Assembly (NCBI RefSeq): GCF_022808915.1
Contig: NZ_JAKZFS010000004.1
Span: forward strand, 310,001 to 374,000
DNA length: 64,000 nt
Direction: 5' to 3'
Source: Fundidesulfovibrio terrae
GTDB taxonomy: Bacteria > Desulfobacterota > Desulfovibrionia > Desulfovibrionales > Desulfovibrionaceae
The translations under genes and the position numbers were made by a program. Shown here one piece after another: positions 43,587 through 52,333 of this stretch (positions within the stretch are counted from its first letter, which is position 1; each line of letters begins with the position of its first letter). The notes under the pieces are model-generated. The model searched no databases. It saw nothing but the letters and a program-made list of their open reading frames with translations, and was not told the origin of the DNA.

Positions 43587-45734
43587 CTAGGCGGACTGCG
43601 GCGGCGTCAGCGGCAGGCGGATGGTGAAGGTGGAGCCTTGTCCGGGCTTGGACTCCACCTGGATCGTGCCCTTGTGGTTGGACGTGACGATGAAATAGGA
43701 CACCGAAAGCCCAAGCCCCGTGCCTTCGCCGGGCGGCTTGGTGCTGAAGAAGGGTTCGAAGACGCGGTGGCACACGTCCTCGGGGATGCCCGGCCCGTTG
43801 TCCTCCACCTCCACCCTGGCCATTGACCCCTCCCTGCGGGTGCGCAGGGTGATCCTCGGCGGCGGGCCGTCCTTGCCGCGCCCGCGCATGGCCTGGGCGG
43901 CGTTGCGCAGCAGGTTCAGGAAAACCTGCTCGATTTGGGTGGCCGCGCAGGGCACCAGGGGCAGGTCCGGGTCGTAGTCCGTGACGATTTCTATCTTGCG
44001 GAAATCATACTTCTTCTTGAGGTCGTAATCCGTGGAACTGAGCTCCACGGATTTGTCCAACAGGACGCTCAGGTCCGTGGGGGCCTGGAGGGATTCGCCC
44101 TTGCGGCTGAAATCGAGCATGCTCGCGACGATGTGGGCGGCCCGCACCGCCGACTCCCGCACCCCGGCGATAAGGGGGATGATCTCGCGGCGGTTCAGGT
44201 AGTCGAGCATGGCCTTGAAATCGATTCCCGCCTTGGCCGCGGCTTCCTGGTTGACCTTGGGGAGCGGGTCGAGGCGGCGCAGGATGACCTGCACCCCCTG
44301 CACGATGCCCCCGAGCGGATTGTTGATCTCGTGGGCCATGCCCGCGGCCAGGCCGCCAACGCTCATCATCTTCTCGGTCTGCACCATGATCCCCTCAAGC
44401 CTGACGCGCTCGGTGACGTCCTCGATGATGAGCACCACATGGCCGGGGCCCGGGGCTTCGAGCGGGTACACCAGCACGTCCGCCAGGCGCAGGCCCTCAG
44501 TGGACGGCAGGGGGATCTTCTCCAGCTTCAGGGTCCTGTTCCCGGCGCGCACGGCCTCCAGTTCCTCCCGCCTGACCGGCAGGCGCGGCAAAACCTCCAG
44601 GATATCCAGCCCGGAAACCTCCAGGGAGCGTTTCCCGAAGAAGTCCTGGGCTTTGCGGTTGAAGTGGGTGATGCGGCCCAGGCCGTCGGCCCCGATGACC
44701 GCGGCGGGCAGGGAGTCGATGATGTTGGTGATGAGCCTGTGCGAACTTTCCAGCTGGGCTTCCACCCGCTTGTGCTCGCTGATGTCGGCGATGATGCCCA
44801 CCAGCCCCAGGAAAGTCCCGTCCTGCGCCTCGAGCCGCTGCCCGGAGAGGTGTCCCCAGAATTCGCTCCCATCGGCCCGGATGTAGCGACGCTCCAGGGT
44901 CACGTGGTCCAATTCCCCGGTCAGGAGCCTTCGCATGTTCTCCCCGCCCTGGGCGCGCTGGTCGGGATGGACGAGTTCAGAATATTGCTTGCCGAGAACA
45001 CCGCCGGGTGGATAGCCGAAAAGTTCGGACGTCCTGTTGTTGGCCAGCACCACCGTCCCGCCATGGTCCACCTGGAAAATGGCCGAGGGCGAGGTCTCGA
45101 AGATGACCCGCAGGCGCCCTTCGTTCTCGCGCAGGGCCTTTTCGGCGTTCTTGCGTTCGGTGATGTCCCGGAAGATGCCCTCCACACCCAGGATGTTCCC
45201 CTGTGCGTCGCGGTGGTAGCCGCTGCTGGTGGAGACCACCACCGGCGAGCCGTCCTTGCGCTTGAGAACAACCTCGAAGTCGCGCACGGAGCCGTTTTTC
45301 TCGATCAGCTTCATGAATTGCTCGCGTTCGGCGGGCTTGTTCCAGAAGCTTTCGTTGGGGCGCCCCTGCATCTCGTCCAGGGAGTCGTAACCCAATACGG
45401 CCAGGGCCGAGGGGCTGACCATGACCAGCCTGCCGTCCTTGTCGGTCTGGTAGTAGACGTCGGAGATGTTCTCGATGACCGTGCGGTAGCGGGCCTCGCT
45501 TTCCTCCAGAGCGGACAACTGGGTGCGGGTCTTGTGGTCGTGGCGCCTGAAGGCCCCATAGAGCAGGAGCGCGGTGACGCTGATGAAGACCCAACCCTTG
45601 ATGGTCTGGACCCACGCCAGCAGCTCCGGCCTGGCCGAGAACAGGGCGTCGGCGGCGGCGTCGGAGAAGAGAATCCAGCACGCGCCCGCCGCGGCGTACG
45701 CGGCGCTGACCTTGGCGGCCTTTGAGAGAGTCAT
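43587..45734 (-). CDS. Sensor histidine kinase with three PAS domains
   Basis: 715 residues. Two membrane helices (about 9-27 and 46-62) form a small membrane input region. Three PAS domains follow at about 80-200, 205-325 and 328-445, then the H-box M-A-H-E-I-N-N-P-L-G-G with His468, an N-box near 607-616, D-N-G-P-G-I and G-T-G-L-G-L-S. The kinase core, including the insertion after the H-box and the D-Y-D-P-D-L-P segment, is strikingly like that of the kinase at 11460. The ATG at 45734 is preferred, with GAGG eight bases upstream; another ATG lies 27 bases earlier. An orphan kinase. Confidence 0.92.
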   Translation of the reverse strand: MTLSKAAKVSAAYAAAGACWILFSDAAADALFSARPELLAWVQTIKGWVFISVTALLLYGAFRRHDHKTRTQLSALEESEARYRTVIENISDVYYQTDKDGRLVMVSPSALAVLGYDSLDEMQGRPNESFWNKPAEREQFMKLIEKNGSVRDFEVVLKRKDGSPVVVSTSSGYHRDAQGNILGVEGIFRDITERKNAEKALRENEGRLRVIFETSPSAIFQVDHGGTVVLANNRTSELFGYPPGGVLGKQYSELVHPDQRAQGGENMRRLLTGELDHVTLERRYIRADGSEFWGHLSGQRLEAQDGTFLGLVGIIADISEHKRVEAQLESSHRLITNIIDSLPAAVIGADGLGRITHFNRKAQDFFGKRSLEVSGLDILEVLPRLPVRREELEAVRAGNRTLKLEKIPLPSTEGLRLADVLVYPLEAPGPGHVVLIIEDVTERVRLEGIMVQTEKMMSVGGLAAGMAHEINNPLGGIVQGVQVILRRLDPLPKVNQEAAAKAGIDFKAMLDYLNRREIIPLIAGVRESAVRAAHIVASMLDFSRKGESLQAPTDLSVLLDKSVELSSTDYDLKKKYDFRKIEIVTDYDPDLPLVPCAATQIEQVFLNLLRNAAQAMRGRGKDGPPPRITLRTRREGSMARVEVEDNGPGIPEDVCHRVFEPFFSTKPPGEGTGLGLSVSYFIVTSNHKGTIQVESKPGQGSTFTIRLPLTPPQSA

Positions 45735-45860
45735 GAAACTGCCTCGAACATATGATGGCATTAGCTTTTGCCACGTGTTTGCACAACCCGTATTCCGTTA
45801 TTTGAGCAAATGTCCACCGGGCGGCTCTCCGGCGAAAGCCGCAAAATTGCGTCCCAAGCG

Positions 45861-45890
45861 TTGACAAACAGGCCGGGGATTGAATATTTG
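45861..45890 (+). promoter_or_regulatory. Candidate promoter of the leuA leader transcript
   Basis: A perfect TTGACA (45861-45866) precedes an AT-rich -10 region (TATTTG at 45885-45890, 18-base spacing, with an upstream TG). A start near 45897 would make the leader peptide ATG the first or nearly first base of the RNA. Confidence 0.5.
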
Positions 45891-45896
45891 AACCCC

Positions 45897-45962
45897 ATGA
45901 CTGCGGTCACACGTCCTTTCGCCTCCTTCCTCCTGCTGCTACTGCCCCTCGCGGGCAAATAA
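45897..45962 (+). CDS. leuL: Leucine-rich leader peptide upstream of leuA
   Basis: A 21-residue frame, ATG to TAA, encodes five consecutive leucine codons (45930-45944: CTC CTG CTG CTA CTG) and a sixth at 45948. The run includes CTA, which is rare in this GC-rich window. It lies about 90 bases before leuA. Leader peptides rich in the pathway's amino acid are the hallmark of ribosome-mediated attenuation, and the leu leader of enteric bacteria has a run of four leucines. There is no ribosome-binding site before it, in line with a leaderless start. Confidence 0.65.
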   Translation: MTAVTRPFASFLLLLLPLAGK

Positions 45963-46015
45963 TCGTTTTTTTCCTTTCTCCATCGGTAATCCATCGTCCG
46001 CCCGCCCAAGGCGGG
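45943..46015 (+). promoter_or_regulatory. Putative leucine attenuator with mutually exclusive pairings
   Basis: Three alternative stems share segments: TGCCC (45943-45947) with GGGCA (45953-45957); GCGGGC (45951-45956) with GCCCGC (46000-46005); and CCCGCC (46001-46006) with GGCGGG (46010-46015). This is the 1:2, 2:3, 3:4 layout of amino-acid attenuators. A run of seven T (45966-45972) follows the first stem, while the last stem has no T-run. The exact mechanism is unclear. Confidence 0.5.
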
Positions 46016-46050
46016 ATCAGCATACGTACATTCGAGCAGGAGACAGCCAC

Positions 46051-47748
46051 ATGCAGCCAGGCGTTTCAGGTAAGTACCGTCCTTTCCCCACCGTGCCCCT
46101 CAAGGATCGAACCTGGCCGGACAAGACCATCACTCGCGCCCCGGCCTGGCTCTCCACGGACCTGCGCGACGGCAACCAGGCCCTGTTCGAGCCCCTGGAC
46201 CCGGCAGGCAAGCTCAAGCTCTTCCGGATGCTCACGGACATCGGGTTCAAGGAGATCGAGGTGGCCTTCCCCTCGGCCTCCCAGACCGATTTCGACTTCG
46301 TGCGCGAGCTGATCGAGAAGGGGCACATCCCGGCCGACGTGACCATCTGCGCGCTCAGCCAGTGTCGGGAGCACCTCATCCGGCGCACCATGGAGTCCCT
46401 GGTCGGCGCGCGCCGGGCCATCGTGCACATCTACGCCGCCGTGTCCCCGGTCTACATGGAGAAAATCTTCGCCAAGACCCCGGCCGAGGTGGTGGAGATG
46501 GCCGTTTCGTCCACGAAACTCATCCGAGAGCTGGCCGCCGCGCAGCCTGACACCGAGTGGGTGCTGGAATTCAGCCCCGAGCACTTTTTCGCCTCGGAGC
46601 TGCCCTTCGCCCGAGAGATCTGCGACGCCGTGGCCGAGGCCTGGGGGGCCACGCCGGAGAGAAAGCTCATCGTCAACCTGCCCGGCACCGTGGAGATGAC
46701 CACCCCCAACGTGTTCGCCGACCGCATCGAGTGGATGTGCCGCAACCTGAAGCACCGCGAGTCCATGGTCATAAGCGTGCATACCCACAACGACCGGGGC
46801 ACCGCCGTGGCCGCCGCGGAGCTTGCCCTCATGGCCGGGGCCGAGCGCGTGGAGGGCTGCCTCTTCGGCAACGGCGAGCGCACCGGCAACGCCGACCTGA
46901 TGACCCTGGCGCTCAACCTCTACACCCAGGGCGTGGCCTCGGGCCTGAACTTCTCGGAGCTGGACAAGATCGCCCGGGCCAACGAGGAGCTCACCGGCCT
47001 GCCCGTGCACCCGCGCCACCCCTACGCGGGCGACCTGGTGTTCACGGCGTTCTCCGGCTCCCACCAGGACGCCATCAAGAAGGGCATGGCCGGGCGCGGC
47101 GGAGCCGACGCCTGGGAGGTGCCCTACCTGCCCGTGGACCCCGAGGACCTGGGCCGGGGGTACGACTCCATCGTGCGGGTGAACAGCCAGTCCGGCAAGG
47201 GAGGCGTGGCCTACCTCATGGAGACCGCCCATGGGCTGGTCATGCCGAGAAGGCTGCAGGTGGAGTTCTCCGGAGCGGTGCAGCGCCACGCGGACGCCAA
47301 GGGCGGCGAGATCACCCCCCACGCCCTGTGGGAGCTCTTCTCGGCCGAATACCTGAAGCTCAGAAAGCCCGTGCTCTATGCCGGGCACCATCTCATCGAG
47401 CGGGCCAAGGGGCAGGGGATCAGCCTCACGGTGAGCGTGGACAAGAAGACCATCGGGCTGTCCGGCAAGGGCAACGGCCCTATCGACGCGGCGGTGCACG
47501 CCCTGGGCATGCCCATCTCCCTGCACTCCTACGAGGAGCGGGCCGTGAGCCAGGGCGCCGACTCCAAGGCCGTGGCCTTCGTGGAGGTGTCCATGGAGGG
47601 GGTCAAGGGCATGACCTTCGGGGTGGGCATCCACGAGAACATTGTGACCGCCTCCATCAAGGCCGTGGTGAGCGCGGTGAACCGGCTTTTGACCATGGCA
47701 CCCAAGGAGTTGCGGACAAGCCTGCTGGAAGGGCTCGTGGAAGACTGA
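46051..47748 (+). CDS. leuA: 2-isopropylmalate synthase
   Basis: 565 residues of the longer LeuA class. The catalytic TIM barrel opens with S-T-D-L-R-D-G-N-Q-A-L near residue 35 (divalent metal and 2-oxoisovalerate site). The metal-binding H-T-H-N-D-R-G is near 243. G-N-G-E-R-T-G-N near 270 and the C-terminal regulatory domain (about 440-565) follow. It condenses 2-oxoisovalerate with acetyl-CoA, the first committed step of leucine synthesis. AGGAG precedes the ATG. Control by the leader peptide just upstream is likely. No other leu genes are adjacent. Confidence 0.95.
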   Translation: MQPGVSGKYRPFPTVPLKDRTWPDKTITRAPAWLSTDLRDGNQALFEPLDPAGKLKLFRMLTDIGFKEIEVAFPSASQTDFDFVRELIEKGHIPADVTICALSQCREHLIRRTMESLVGARRAIVHIYAAVSPVYMEKIFAKTPAEVVEMAVSSTKLIRELAAAQPDTEWVLEFSPEHFFASELPFAREICDAVAEAWGATPERKLIVNLPGTVEMTTPNVFADRIEWMCRNLKHRESMVISVHTHNDRGTAVAAAELALMAGAERVEGCLFGNGERTGNADLMTLALNLYTQGVASGLNFSELDKIARANEELTGLPVHPRHPYAGDLVFTAFSGSHQDAIKKGMAGRGGADAWEVPYLPVDPEDLGRGYDSIVRVNSQSGKGGVAYLMETAHGLVMPRRLQVEFSGAVQRHADAKGGEITPHALWELFSAEYLKLRKPVLYAGHHLIERAKGQGISLTVSVDKKTIGLSGKGNGPIDAAVHALGMPISLHSYEERAVSQGADSKAVAFVEVSMEGVKGMTFGVGIHENIVTASIKAVVSAVNRLLTMAPKELRTSLLEGLVED

Positions 47749-47771
47749 GCCCGGAAGGACACTCCCCGCAT

Positions 47772-47795
47772 CCGGAGCGCGCGAGCGCGCTCCGG
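47772..47795. terminator. Strong GC hairpin after leuA
   Basis: A perfect 10-bp stem (47772-47781 with 47786-47795) with loop CGAG lies between the convergent leuA and small gene at 47821. There is no T-run on either strand, so termination is only probable. Confidence 0.5.
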
Positions 47796-47820
47796 GCGCG
47801 GAGGTCTCGAAAACGCGGCG

Positions 47821-48066
47821 CTAGTTGAGCCAGGGCTCGAAGAGTTTGTGCACCTCGCGCATCTCGGCCTCCATCTCGGCGAAGGACGGCTTCTGCACGG
47901 GGTGGCGGGTGATGATGGTCTGGCGGACGATCATGGCGAACTCGTCCCAGCGGGCCAGGCCGTAGACCTCGGACAGCAGGAAGAACGCCTCCTTGCGGAC
48001 CTCGGGATCGTTCAGATCCTTTCTTTCGCCCGCGAAGAAGCTTTTGACCTTTTCAATCCATTCCAT
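47821..48066 (-). CDS. Small conserved-looking protein, unknown
   Basis: 81 residues, helical and charged, opening M-E-W-I-E-K-V-K-S-F-F. A strong AGGAGG precedes the ATG. No membrane segment, signal peptide or metal motif is visible. It lies downstream of the Cys-rich lipoprotein gene B (63-base gap) and may share its transcript. I do not recognise a family. Confidence 0.7.
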   Translation of the reverse strand: MEWIEKVKSFFAGERKDLNDPEVRKEAFFLLSEVYGLARWDEFAMIVRQTIITRHPVQKPSFAEMEAEMREVHKLFEPWLN

Positions 48067-48129
48067 TGCAAACCTCCTGCGGATCGTTGCGTGGGCGCTC
48101 GCCGCCAGGGCGGGCGCTGAAACGGCCGG

Positions 48130-48459
48130 CTATTGGGGATAGGCCGTGCGGCAATACCGCTGGCACCAATCGCGGGCGGCGTCGGCCGCGCCCGCGCAGT
48201 CGGAGCCGATGTACTGCCAGGTCTGCGGGCCGTGGATGGCCTCGCATTCAGCCCTGCATTTCTCCTGCGACTCCTGCTTCGTGTTCATGACCACCGTATA
48301 GGGATCGCACACGGAGATGGTGTCGCACGAGCCGTTCCTGCCTTCGCCGTATTGGTAGCAGAATCCCTTGAACTCGGATTCGGTCATGGGCCTGACCGGC
48401 CCGCACCCTCCGGCGAGAAAAACCGCCCCCGCGAGGACGGCCAACATCATTGCGCGCAT
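48130..48459 (-). CDS. Cys-rich lipoprotein, paralogue B
   Basis: 109 residues. The signal peptide ends in L-A-G-G-C; the mature part starts G-P-V-R-P-M-T-E-S-E-F-K-G-F-C. Its eight cysteines follow the same pattern and spacing as the protein at 27660 (C-x5-C, C-x3-C, C-x10-C-x3-C), and both end with D-W-C-x3-C-R. GGAGG precedes the ATG. The conserved cysteines point to a disulfide-stabilised domain outside the cytoplasm. Function unknown. Confidence 0.75.
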   Translation of the reverse strand: MRAMMLAVLAGAVFLAGGCGPVRPMTESEFKGFCYQYGEGRNGSCDTISVCDPYTVVMNTKQESQEKCRAECEAIHGPQTWQYIGSDCAGAADAARDWCQRYCRTAYPQ

Positions 48460-48649
48460 GGACGCCTCCTTGCCCCGGCGCGGGAAGCTGTACCGGACGC
48501 TTCGCCAAGGCCACATCATGAATACATGGTAGCGGGCAGAAATCAATACGCCGGAGCCCGTCCGGACTTGACGGAAATCCCCTCCTGGAGACATATGCTT
48601 GAGTCATTCCCTGCCGTTTAAAGGGACACCGTCCTTGAGGAGGCTCTTC

Positions 48650-49432
48650 ATGCGCGTGAAAACCCTTTTCGTCGCGGCCCTGGCGGCCGCGCTCCTGTGG
48701 AGCGCCTGCCCGGCCCGGGCGCAGCAGGGGACGGACGCCCAGGCCGAGGCGGTCATGCGGTCCTGCTGCCAGCGCCTGGCCGGACTTACGGCCTATTCCT
48801 TCATCGCCGAGGTGGACCGCGACTACGCCTACCCCACGGGCGACTCGGTGCGCATCTCCCAGACCCTGACCGTGTCCGTGGCCAAGCCGGACCGCTTCCG
48901 CCTGCTCGTGGACGGGGACGACCGGGATATGGAGTACGTCTACGACGGCAAGATCCTCACGGCCTACGACGCCGACGTCGGCGCCTACGGGGTCATGGAG
49001 GGGCGCGGCACCACTGACGCCACCGTGCGCCACGTCATCGACCAGTACGGCGTGCAGGCCCCGCTGGCCAACCTGCTCTACGCCGACCCCTGCGGCTCCA
49101 TGGACCTGGACGCTGTGACCGGGCGCTACCTGGGCCTGCACATGGCGGCCGGGCGCGTGTGCCACCACATGATCTTCTTCGGCCAGGACATGAACTGGCA
49201 GATCTGGGTGGACGAGCAGGACGGCCTGCCCCGCAAGCTGGTGGTCACGGACAAGAGCCTGCCCGGATGGCCCCAGTACACGGCCGTCATGACCAAGTGG
49301 AACACCGGGGCCAGGTTCCCGGCCAAGACCTTCACATTCATCCCGCCCAAGGACGCCCGCAAGATTCCGGTGCTGCCCGTGGGACAGGGACAACCCACTC
49401 AACCGGGCCAGCCGGGCGCCGCGGGCAATTAG
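48650..49432 (+). CDS. Exported DUF2092-like protein
   Basis: 260 residues. The signal peptide cleaves near A-R-A-Q (about residue 25). The mature part has an early pair of cysteines (S-C-C-Q-R-L), followed by a long beta-rich region like DUF2092/LolA-type periplasmic proteins: V-S-V-A-K-P-D-R-F-R near 85 and Y-V-Y-D-G-K-I-L near 105. The tail is Q-, P- and G-rich. GAGGAGG precedes the ATG. The glycine-rich secreted protein starts nine bases downstream, so they form a two-gene operon. Confidence 0.7.
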   Translation: MRVKTLFVAALAAALLWSACPARAQQGTDAQAEAVMRSCCQRLAGLTAYSFIAEVDRDYAYPTGDSVRISQTLTVSVAKPDRFRLLVDGDDRDMEYVYDGKILTAYDADVGAYGVMEGRGTTDATVRHVIDQYGVQAPLANLLYADPCGSMDLDAVTGRYLGLHMAAGRVCHHMIFFGQDMNWQIWVDEQDGLPRKLVVTDKSLPGWPQYTAVMTKWNTGARFPAKTFTFIPPKDARKIPVLPVGQGQPTQPGQPGAAGN

Positions 49433-49441
49433 GAGGCGGGC

Positions 49442-50206
49442 ATGGACATCACCATTTCCCGAAAAAGCGTTTCCGGCGGCTTGTGGCTTCGCGCGGGCGT
49501 CTTCTTGCTGGCCTGCCTGCTGGTCTCGGTCTTCTGCCTGGGCGACGCCTATGCCCGGGGCGGCCGGGGCGGCGGAGGCGGCCGGGGTGGAGGCGGCCGG
49601 GGCGGAGGAGGCTTCAACCGTCCTCCGGCGGCGCGCGGAGGCGGCGGTGGCGGTGGCTTCAGCCGTAGCAGCATGAACCGCGGGGGCGCGAACCGAGGGT
49701 CGTTGCAAGGCGCGACCCCGGCCAGGGGCAGCATCGGCCAGGCCGGCCGCTCAGCGTCTAGGGGGGACCGCAATGTCGGCGGCGACCGCAATGTGGGCAA
49801 CCGCAGCGTCGAGCGCGGGGACCGGACCGTGGGCGACCGCAACATCGGCGGCGGCGAGCGCAACGTCGATCGCGGCGACCGCACCAGAGGGGACCGGAAT
49901 GTCGATCGCGGCAACCGCAATGTCAACACGGGCAATATCAACACGGGCAACGTCAACGTGAACCGCGGGGCCTACCCCGCGCCGGTGCCGGTCCCGGCCT
50001 ACGGCTACGGCGGCTATGGAGGCTACGGCTACGGGGGCGTGGCCGCGGGAGTGGCGGCCGGGGCCATGCTGACCATGCTTCCGGCCACGGCCATCGCCCT
50101 GTCCAACTCGTCCGGCGGCGACACGGTCTACATCGCGGACGACAAGTGCTACCGGGAGGTCTACGACGAGGGCCAGGTGGCCTACGAGCCCATGCCCTGC
50201 CCGTAA
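49442..50206 (+). CDS. Secreted glycine-rich protein with R-N-V repeats
   Basis: 254 residues. The N-terminal signal segment (about 12-38, cleavage near D-A-Y-A-R) is followed by a Gly/Arg-rich stretch. From about residue 105 to 178 there is a tandem run of short units of the type G-D-R-N-V or R-G-D-R-T-V. A Tyr/Gly segment (Y-G-Y-G-G-Y-G-G-Y) and a second hydrophobic stretch follow near 199-220. Two cysteines sit near the C terminus. The middle part is strongly basic and probably unfolded. AGGAGG precedes the ATG. It is paired with the DUF2092-like gene. No known function. Confidence 0.7.
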   Translation: MDITISRKSVSGGLWLRAGVFLLACLLVSVFCLGDAYARGGRGGGGGRGGGGRGGGGFNRPPAARGGGGGGGFSRSSMNRGGANRGSLQGATPARGSIGQAGRSASRGDRNVGGDRNVGNRSVERGDRTVGDRNIGGGERNVDRGDRTRGDRNVDRGNRNVNTGNINTGNVNVNRGAYPAPVPVPAYGYGGYGGYGYGGVAAGVAAGAMLTMLPATAIALSNSSGGDTVYIADDKCYREVYDEGQVAYEPMPCP

Positions 50207-50227
50207 TCCGGGGCTGGACCTTTCATC

Positions 50228-50254
50228 CGGGCCGGGACGAAGAAGCCCGGCCCG
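50228..50254. terminator. GC hairpin after the secreted protein pair
   Basis: A perfect 9-bp stem (50228-50236 with 50246-50254) lies 22 bases past the stop. It has no T-run, so termination strength is uncertain. Confidence 0.45.
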
Positions 50255-50357
50255 CCCCATCCCCGGCACGTACCGCGGTGGCGCTTGACAGCCGGGCCGA
50301 TCCGGCACACCTCATGGCGGCCCCTTGTGACCAAGGGCGCGATGGGGGGATGCCTAC

Positions 50358-51677
50358 ATGAGCTATACTGTCAAGGACGTGCTGCGCCTGGAAGTCGCTC
50401 CGGCGCTCGGCTGCACCGAACCCGTGGCCGTGGCCTTGTGCGCCGCGGCCGCGGTCTCGCTTCTGCCCGGAACCTCGTTCGACTCCCTCGACGTCTGGGT
50501 GGACCCCAACATTTACAAAAACGGCCTGGCCGTCTCCATTCCCGGCACGGGCGGGCTTTCGGGCCTGGACACCGCCGCCGCGCTGGGGGCTGCCGGGGGC
50601 GATCCGGCCCTGCGCCTGGAGGTGCTCTCGACCCTCACGGACGAGTCCCTGGAGCGTGCCAAGGAGCTTCTGCGCTCGGGCGCGGTGCGGGTGCACCTGC
50701 TGGCCGACCGGCGCGGCCTGCACGTGCGCGCCGAGGCCCGCGCGGACGGGCACGTGGCCCAGGCGGTCATCGAGGAGCATCACGACCAGATAGTCTCCCT
50801 GACCTTGGACGGCGCTCCCGTGGCGGACAGCCCGCTCTGCCGCCGGGGGGACGCGGGCAAGGCAGGCGTGGGCGCGCTCGAATCCTGGCTCAAGGGGCTG
50901 CCCCTGGACAAGCTCGTCGAGCTTGTCGATGAACTCGACGACGAGGACTTGGCTTTCCTCGAGGACGGCGTGCGCCACAACATGGCCCTGGCCGACTACG
51001 GGCTCAAGCACGGCCCGGGCCTGGGCGTGGGCAAGACCTTCGAGCGCCTCGTGCGCCAGAAGCTCATGCGCAAGGACATGTTCGTGGCCGCGCGCATGCT
51101 CACCTCGGCGGCGGCCGACGCCCGCATGGACGGCGTGCGCCTGCCCGCCATGAGCTCGGCGGGCAGCGGCAACCACGGACTCACGGCCATCCTGCCCATA
51201 TGGGCGGTGAAGGACTACGTGGAGTGCGACCGCCGCACGGCGCTTTCGGCCATAGGCTTGAGCCACATCATCACCGCCTACGTGAAGGCCCACACCGGCA
51301 GGCTTTCGGCGGTGTGCGGCTGCTCGGTCGCGGCCGGGGCGGGCGCCGCGGCGGGCGTGGCCTTCCTGCTCGGCGGGGACGTGCACCACGTGGCCGGAGC
51401 CATCAAGAACCTCATGGAGGACCTGGCCGGGGTGATCTGCGACGGGGCCAAGGCCGGCTGCGCCCTCAAGCTGGCCACTGCGGCCGGCACCGCCGTGCAG
51501 GCCGCGCTGTTCTCCCTGCACGGCGTGAAGGTGAAACCCACCGACGGCATCATCGCCGAGTCCCCGGAGCAGACCATGCGCAACGTGGGTGCGCTCAGCA
51601 CCGAGGGGATGATCGAAACCGACCGGACAATCCTGAACATCATGCTGGAGAAGAAAATCACCGGTCTGGCGTATTGA
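50358..51677 (+). CDS. L-cysteine desulfidase / UPF0597-family enzyme
   Basis: 439 residues. The motifs are those of the CdsB/UPF0597 family related to the alpha part of iron-sulfur serine dehydratases: G-C-T-E-P at about 18-22, C-G-C-S-V-A-A-G-A-G near 317, and C-D-G-A-K-A-G-C-A-L-K near 360. The conserved cysteines would hold a [4Fe-4S] cluster. Known members convert L-cysteine to pyruvate, ammonia and sulfide, or act on L-serine. The ATG at 50358 follows a GGGGG run by about ten bases. It stands alone on the plus strand, before a Spy/CpxP-like gene. Confidence 0.85.
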   Translation: MSYTVKDVLRLEVAPALGCTEPVAVALCAAAAVSLLPGTSFDSLDVWVDPNIYKNGLAVSIPGTGGLSGLDTAAALGAAGGDPALRLEVLSTLTDESLERAKELLRSGAVRVHLLADRRGLHVRAEARADGHVAQAVIEEHHDQIVSLTLDGAPVADSPLCRRGDAGKAGVGALESWLKGLPLDKLVELVDELDDEDLAFLEDGVRHNMALADYGLKHGPGLGVGKTFERLVRQKLMRKDMFVAARMLTSAAADARMDGVRLPAMSSAGSGNHGLTAILPIWAVKDYVECDRRTALSAIGLSHIITAYVKAHTGRLSAVCGCSVAAGAGAAAGVAFLLGGDVHHVAGAIKNLMEDLAGVICDGAKAGCALKLATAAGTAVQAALFSLHGVKVKPTDGIIAESPEQTMRNVGALSTEGMIETDRTILNIMLEKKITGLAY

Positions 51678-51752
51678 ATGTAACGGTCCGGGGCGTTTCG
51701 TCCACTTACTCCATGAGCGCGCTCACGAAGGCAAGAGCTAAGGAGAACGACG

Positions 51753-52247
51753 ATGAAACGTATCGCAGCCGCATTGGTGCTGTTGGCCGTACTGGCCGCC
51801 ACCGCCCTGGCCGCACAGGAGAAAGGCCCCGGAGGTCCCGAGGGTTTCGGTCCCGGCCACGGCAGAGGCCTCGTCAAGATGCTGGAACAGTTGAACCTGA
51901 CCCCTGACCAGAAGCATCAGGTGGCTCAGATTCTTAAGGACAACCGCGAACAGGGCAAGGCTCTGCGCGAGGCTATGAAGACGTCACACGAAGCCATGCG
52001 CGAGGTCATGGACAAGACCCCCGGCGACGAGGCCGCGGTGCGCAAGGCCGCCCAGGCCATGGCCAAGGCCGGCGAGGAGCTGGCCGTGAACATGGGCAAG
52101 GTCAAGGCCGCCATCGACGCGGTGCTCACCCCCGCGCAGAAGGCCCAGCGGGACGAAATGCACGCCAAGTTCAAGGAGCATTTCAAGGGCCGCATGGGCG
52201 GACATGAAAAGGAAGTGGACGACTGGATCGCCCAGAACCTGAAGTAA
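51753..52247 (+). CDS. Periplasmic Spy/CpxP-like protein
   Basis: 164 residues. A signal peptide ends near L-A-A-Q (about residue 21). The helical mature part has two copies of the L-T-x2-Q motif (L-T-P-D-Q-K near 48 and L-T-P-A-Q-K near 127), the signature of Spy/CpxP/CnrX-like proteins. These act as periplasmic chaperones or metal-responsive stress sensors. The His/Gly-rich segment G-P-G-H-G-R-G near 33 could bind metal. AAGGAGA precedes the ATG, and a strong terminator follows. Confidence 0.85.
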   Translation: MKRIAAALVLLAVLAATALAAQEKGPGGPEGFGPGHGRGLVKMLEQLNLTPDQKHQVAQILKDNREQGKALREAMKTSHEAMREVMDKTPGDEAAVRKAAQAMAKAGEELAVNMGKVKAAIDAVLTPAQKAQRDEMHAKFKEHFKGRMGGHEKEVDDWIAQNLK

Positions 52248-52275
52248 CCCCTCCCGAAGTCACCCCCTGATTGAA

Positions 52276-52317
52276 AAACCCCGGCAGGACGCACGTCCTG
52301 CCGGGGTTTCGTTTTTT
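52276..52317 (+). terminator. Rho-independent terminator
   Basis: A perfect 15-bp stem (52276-52290 with 52295-52309) with a four-base loop is followed by CGTTTTTT. Confidence 0.95.
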
Positions 52318-52333
52318 CAGCCTACTCCGCATC

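Noticed and set aside
49780-49960. Short direct repeats that could suggest a CRISPR array or tandem DNA repeat
   Set aside because: The repeats are in frame, of variable length and part of the G-D-R-N-V protein repeat. There are no uniform spacers.
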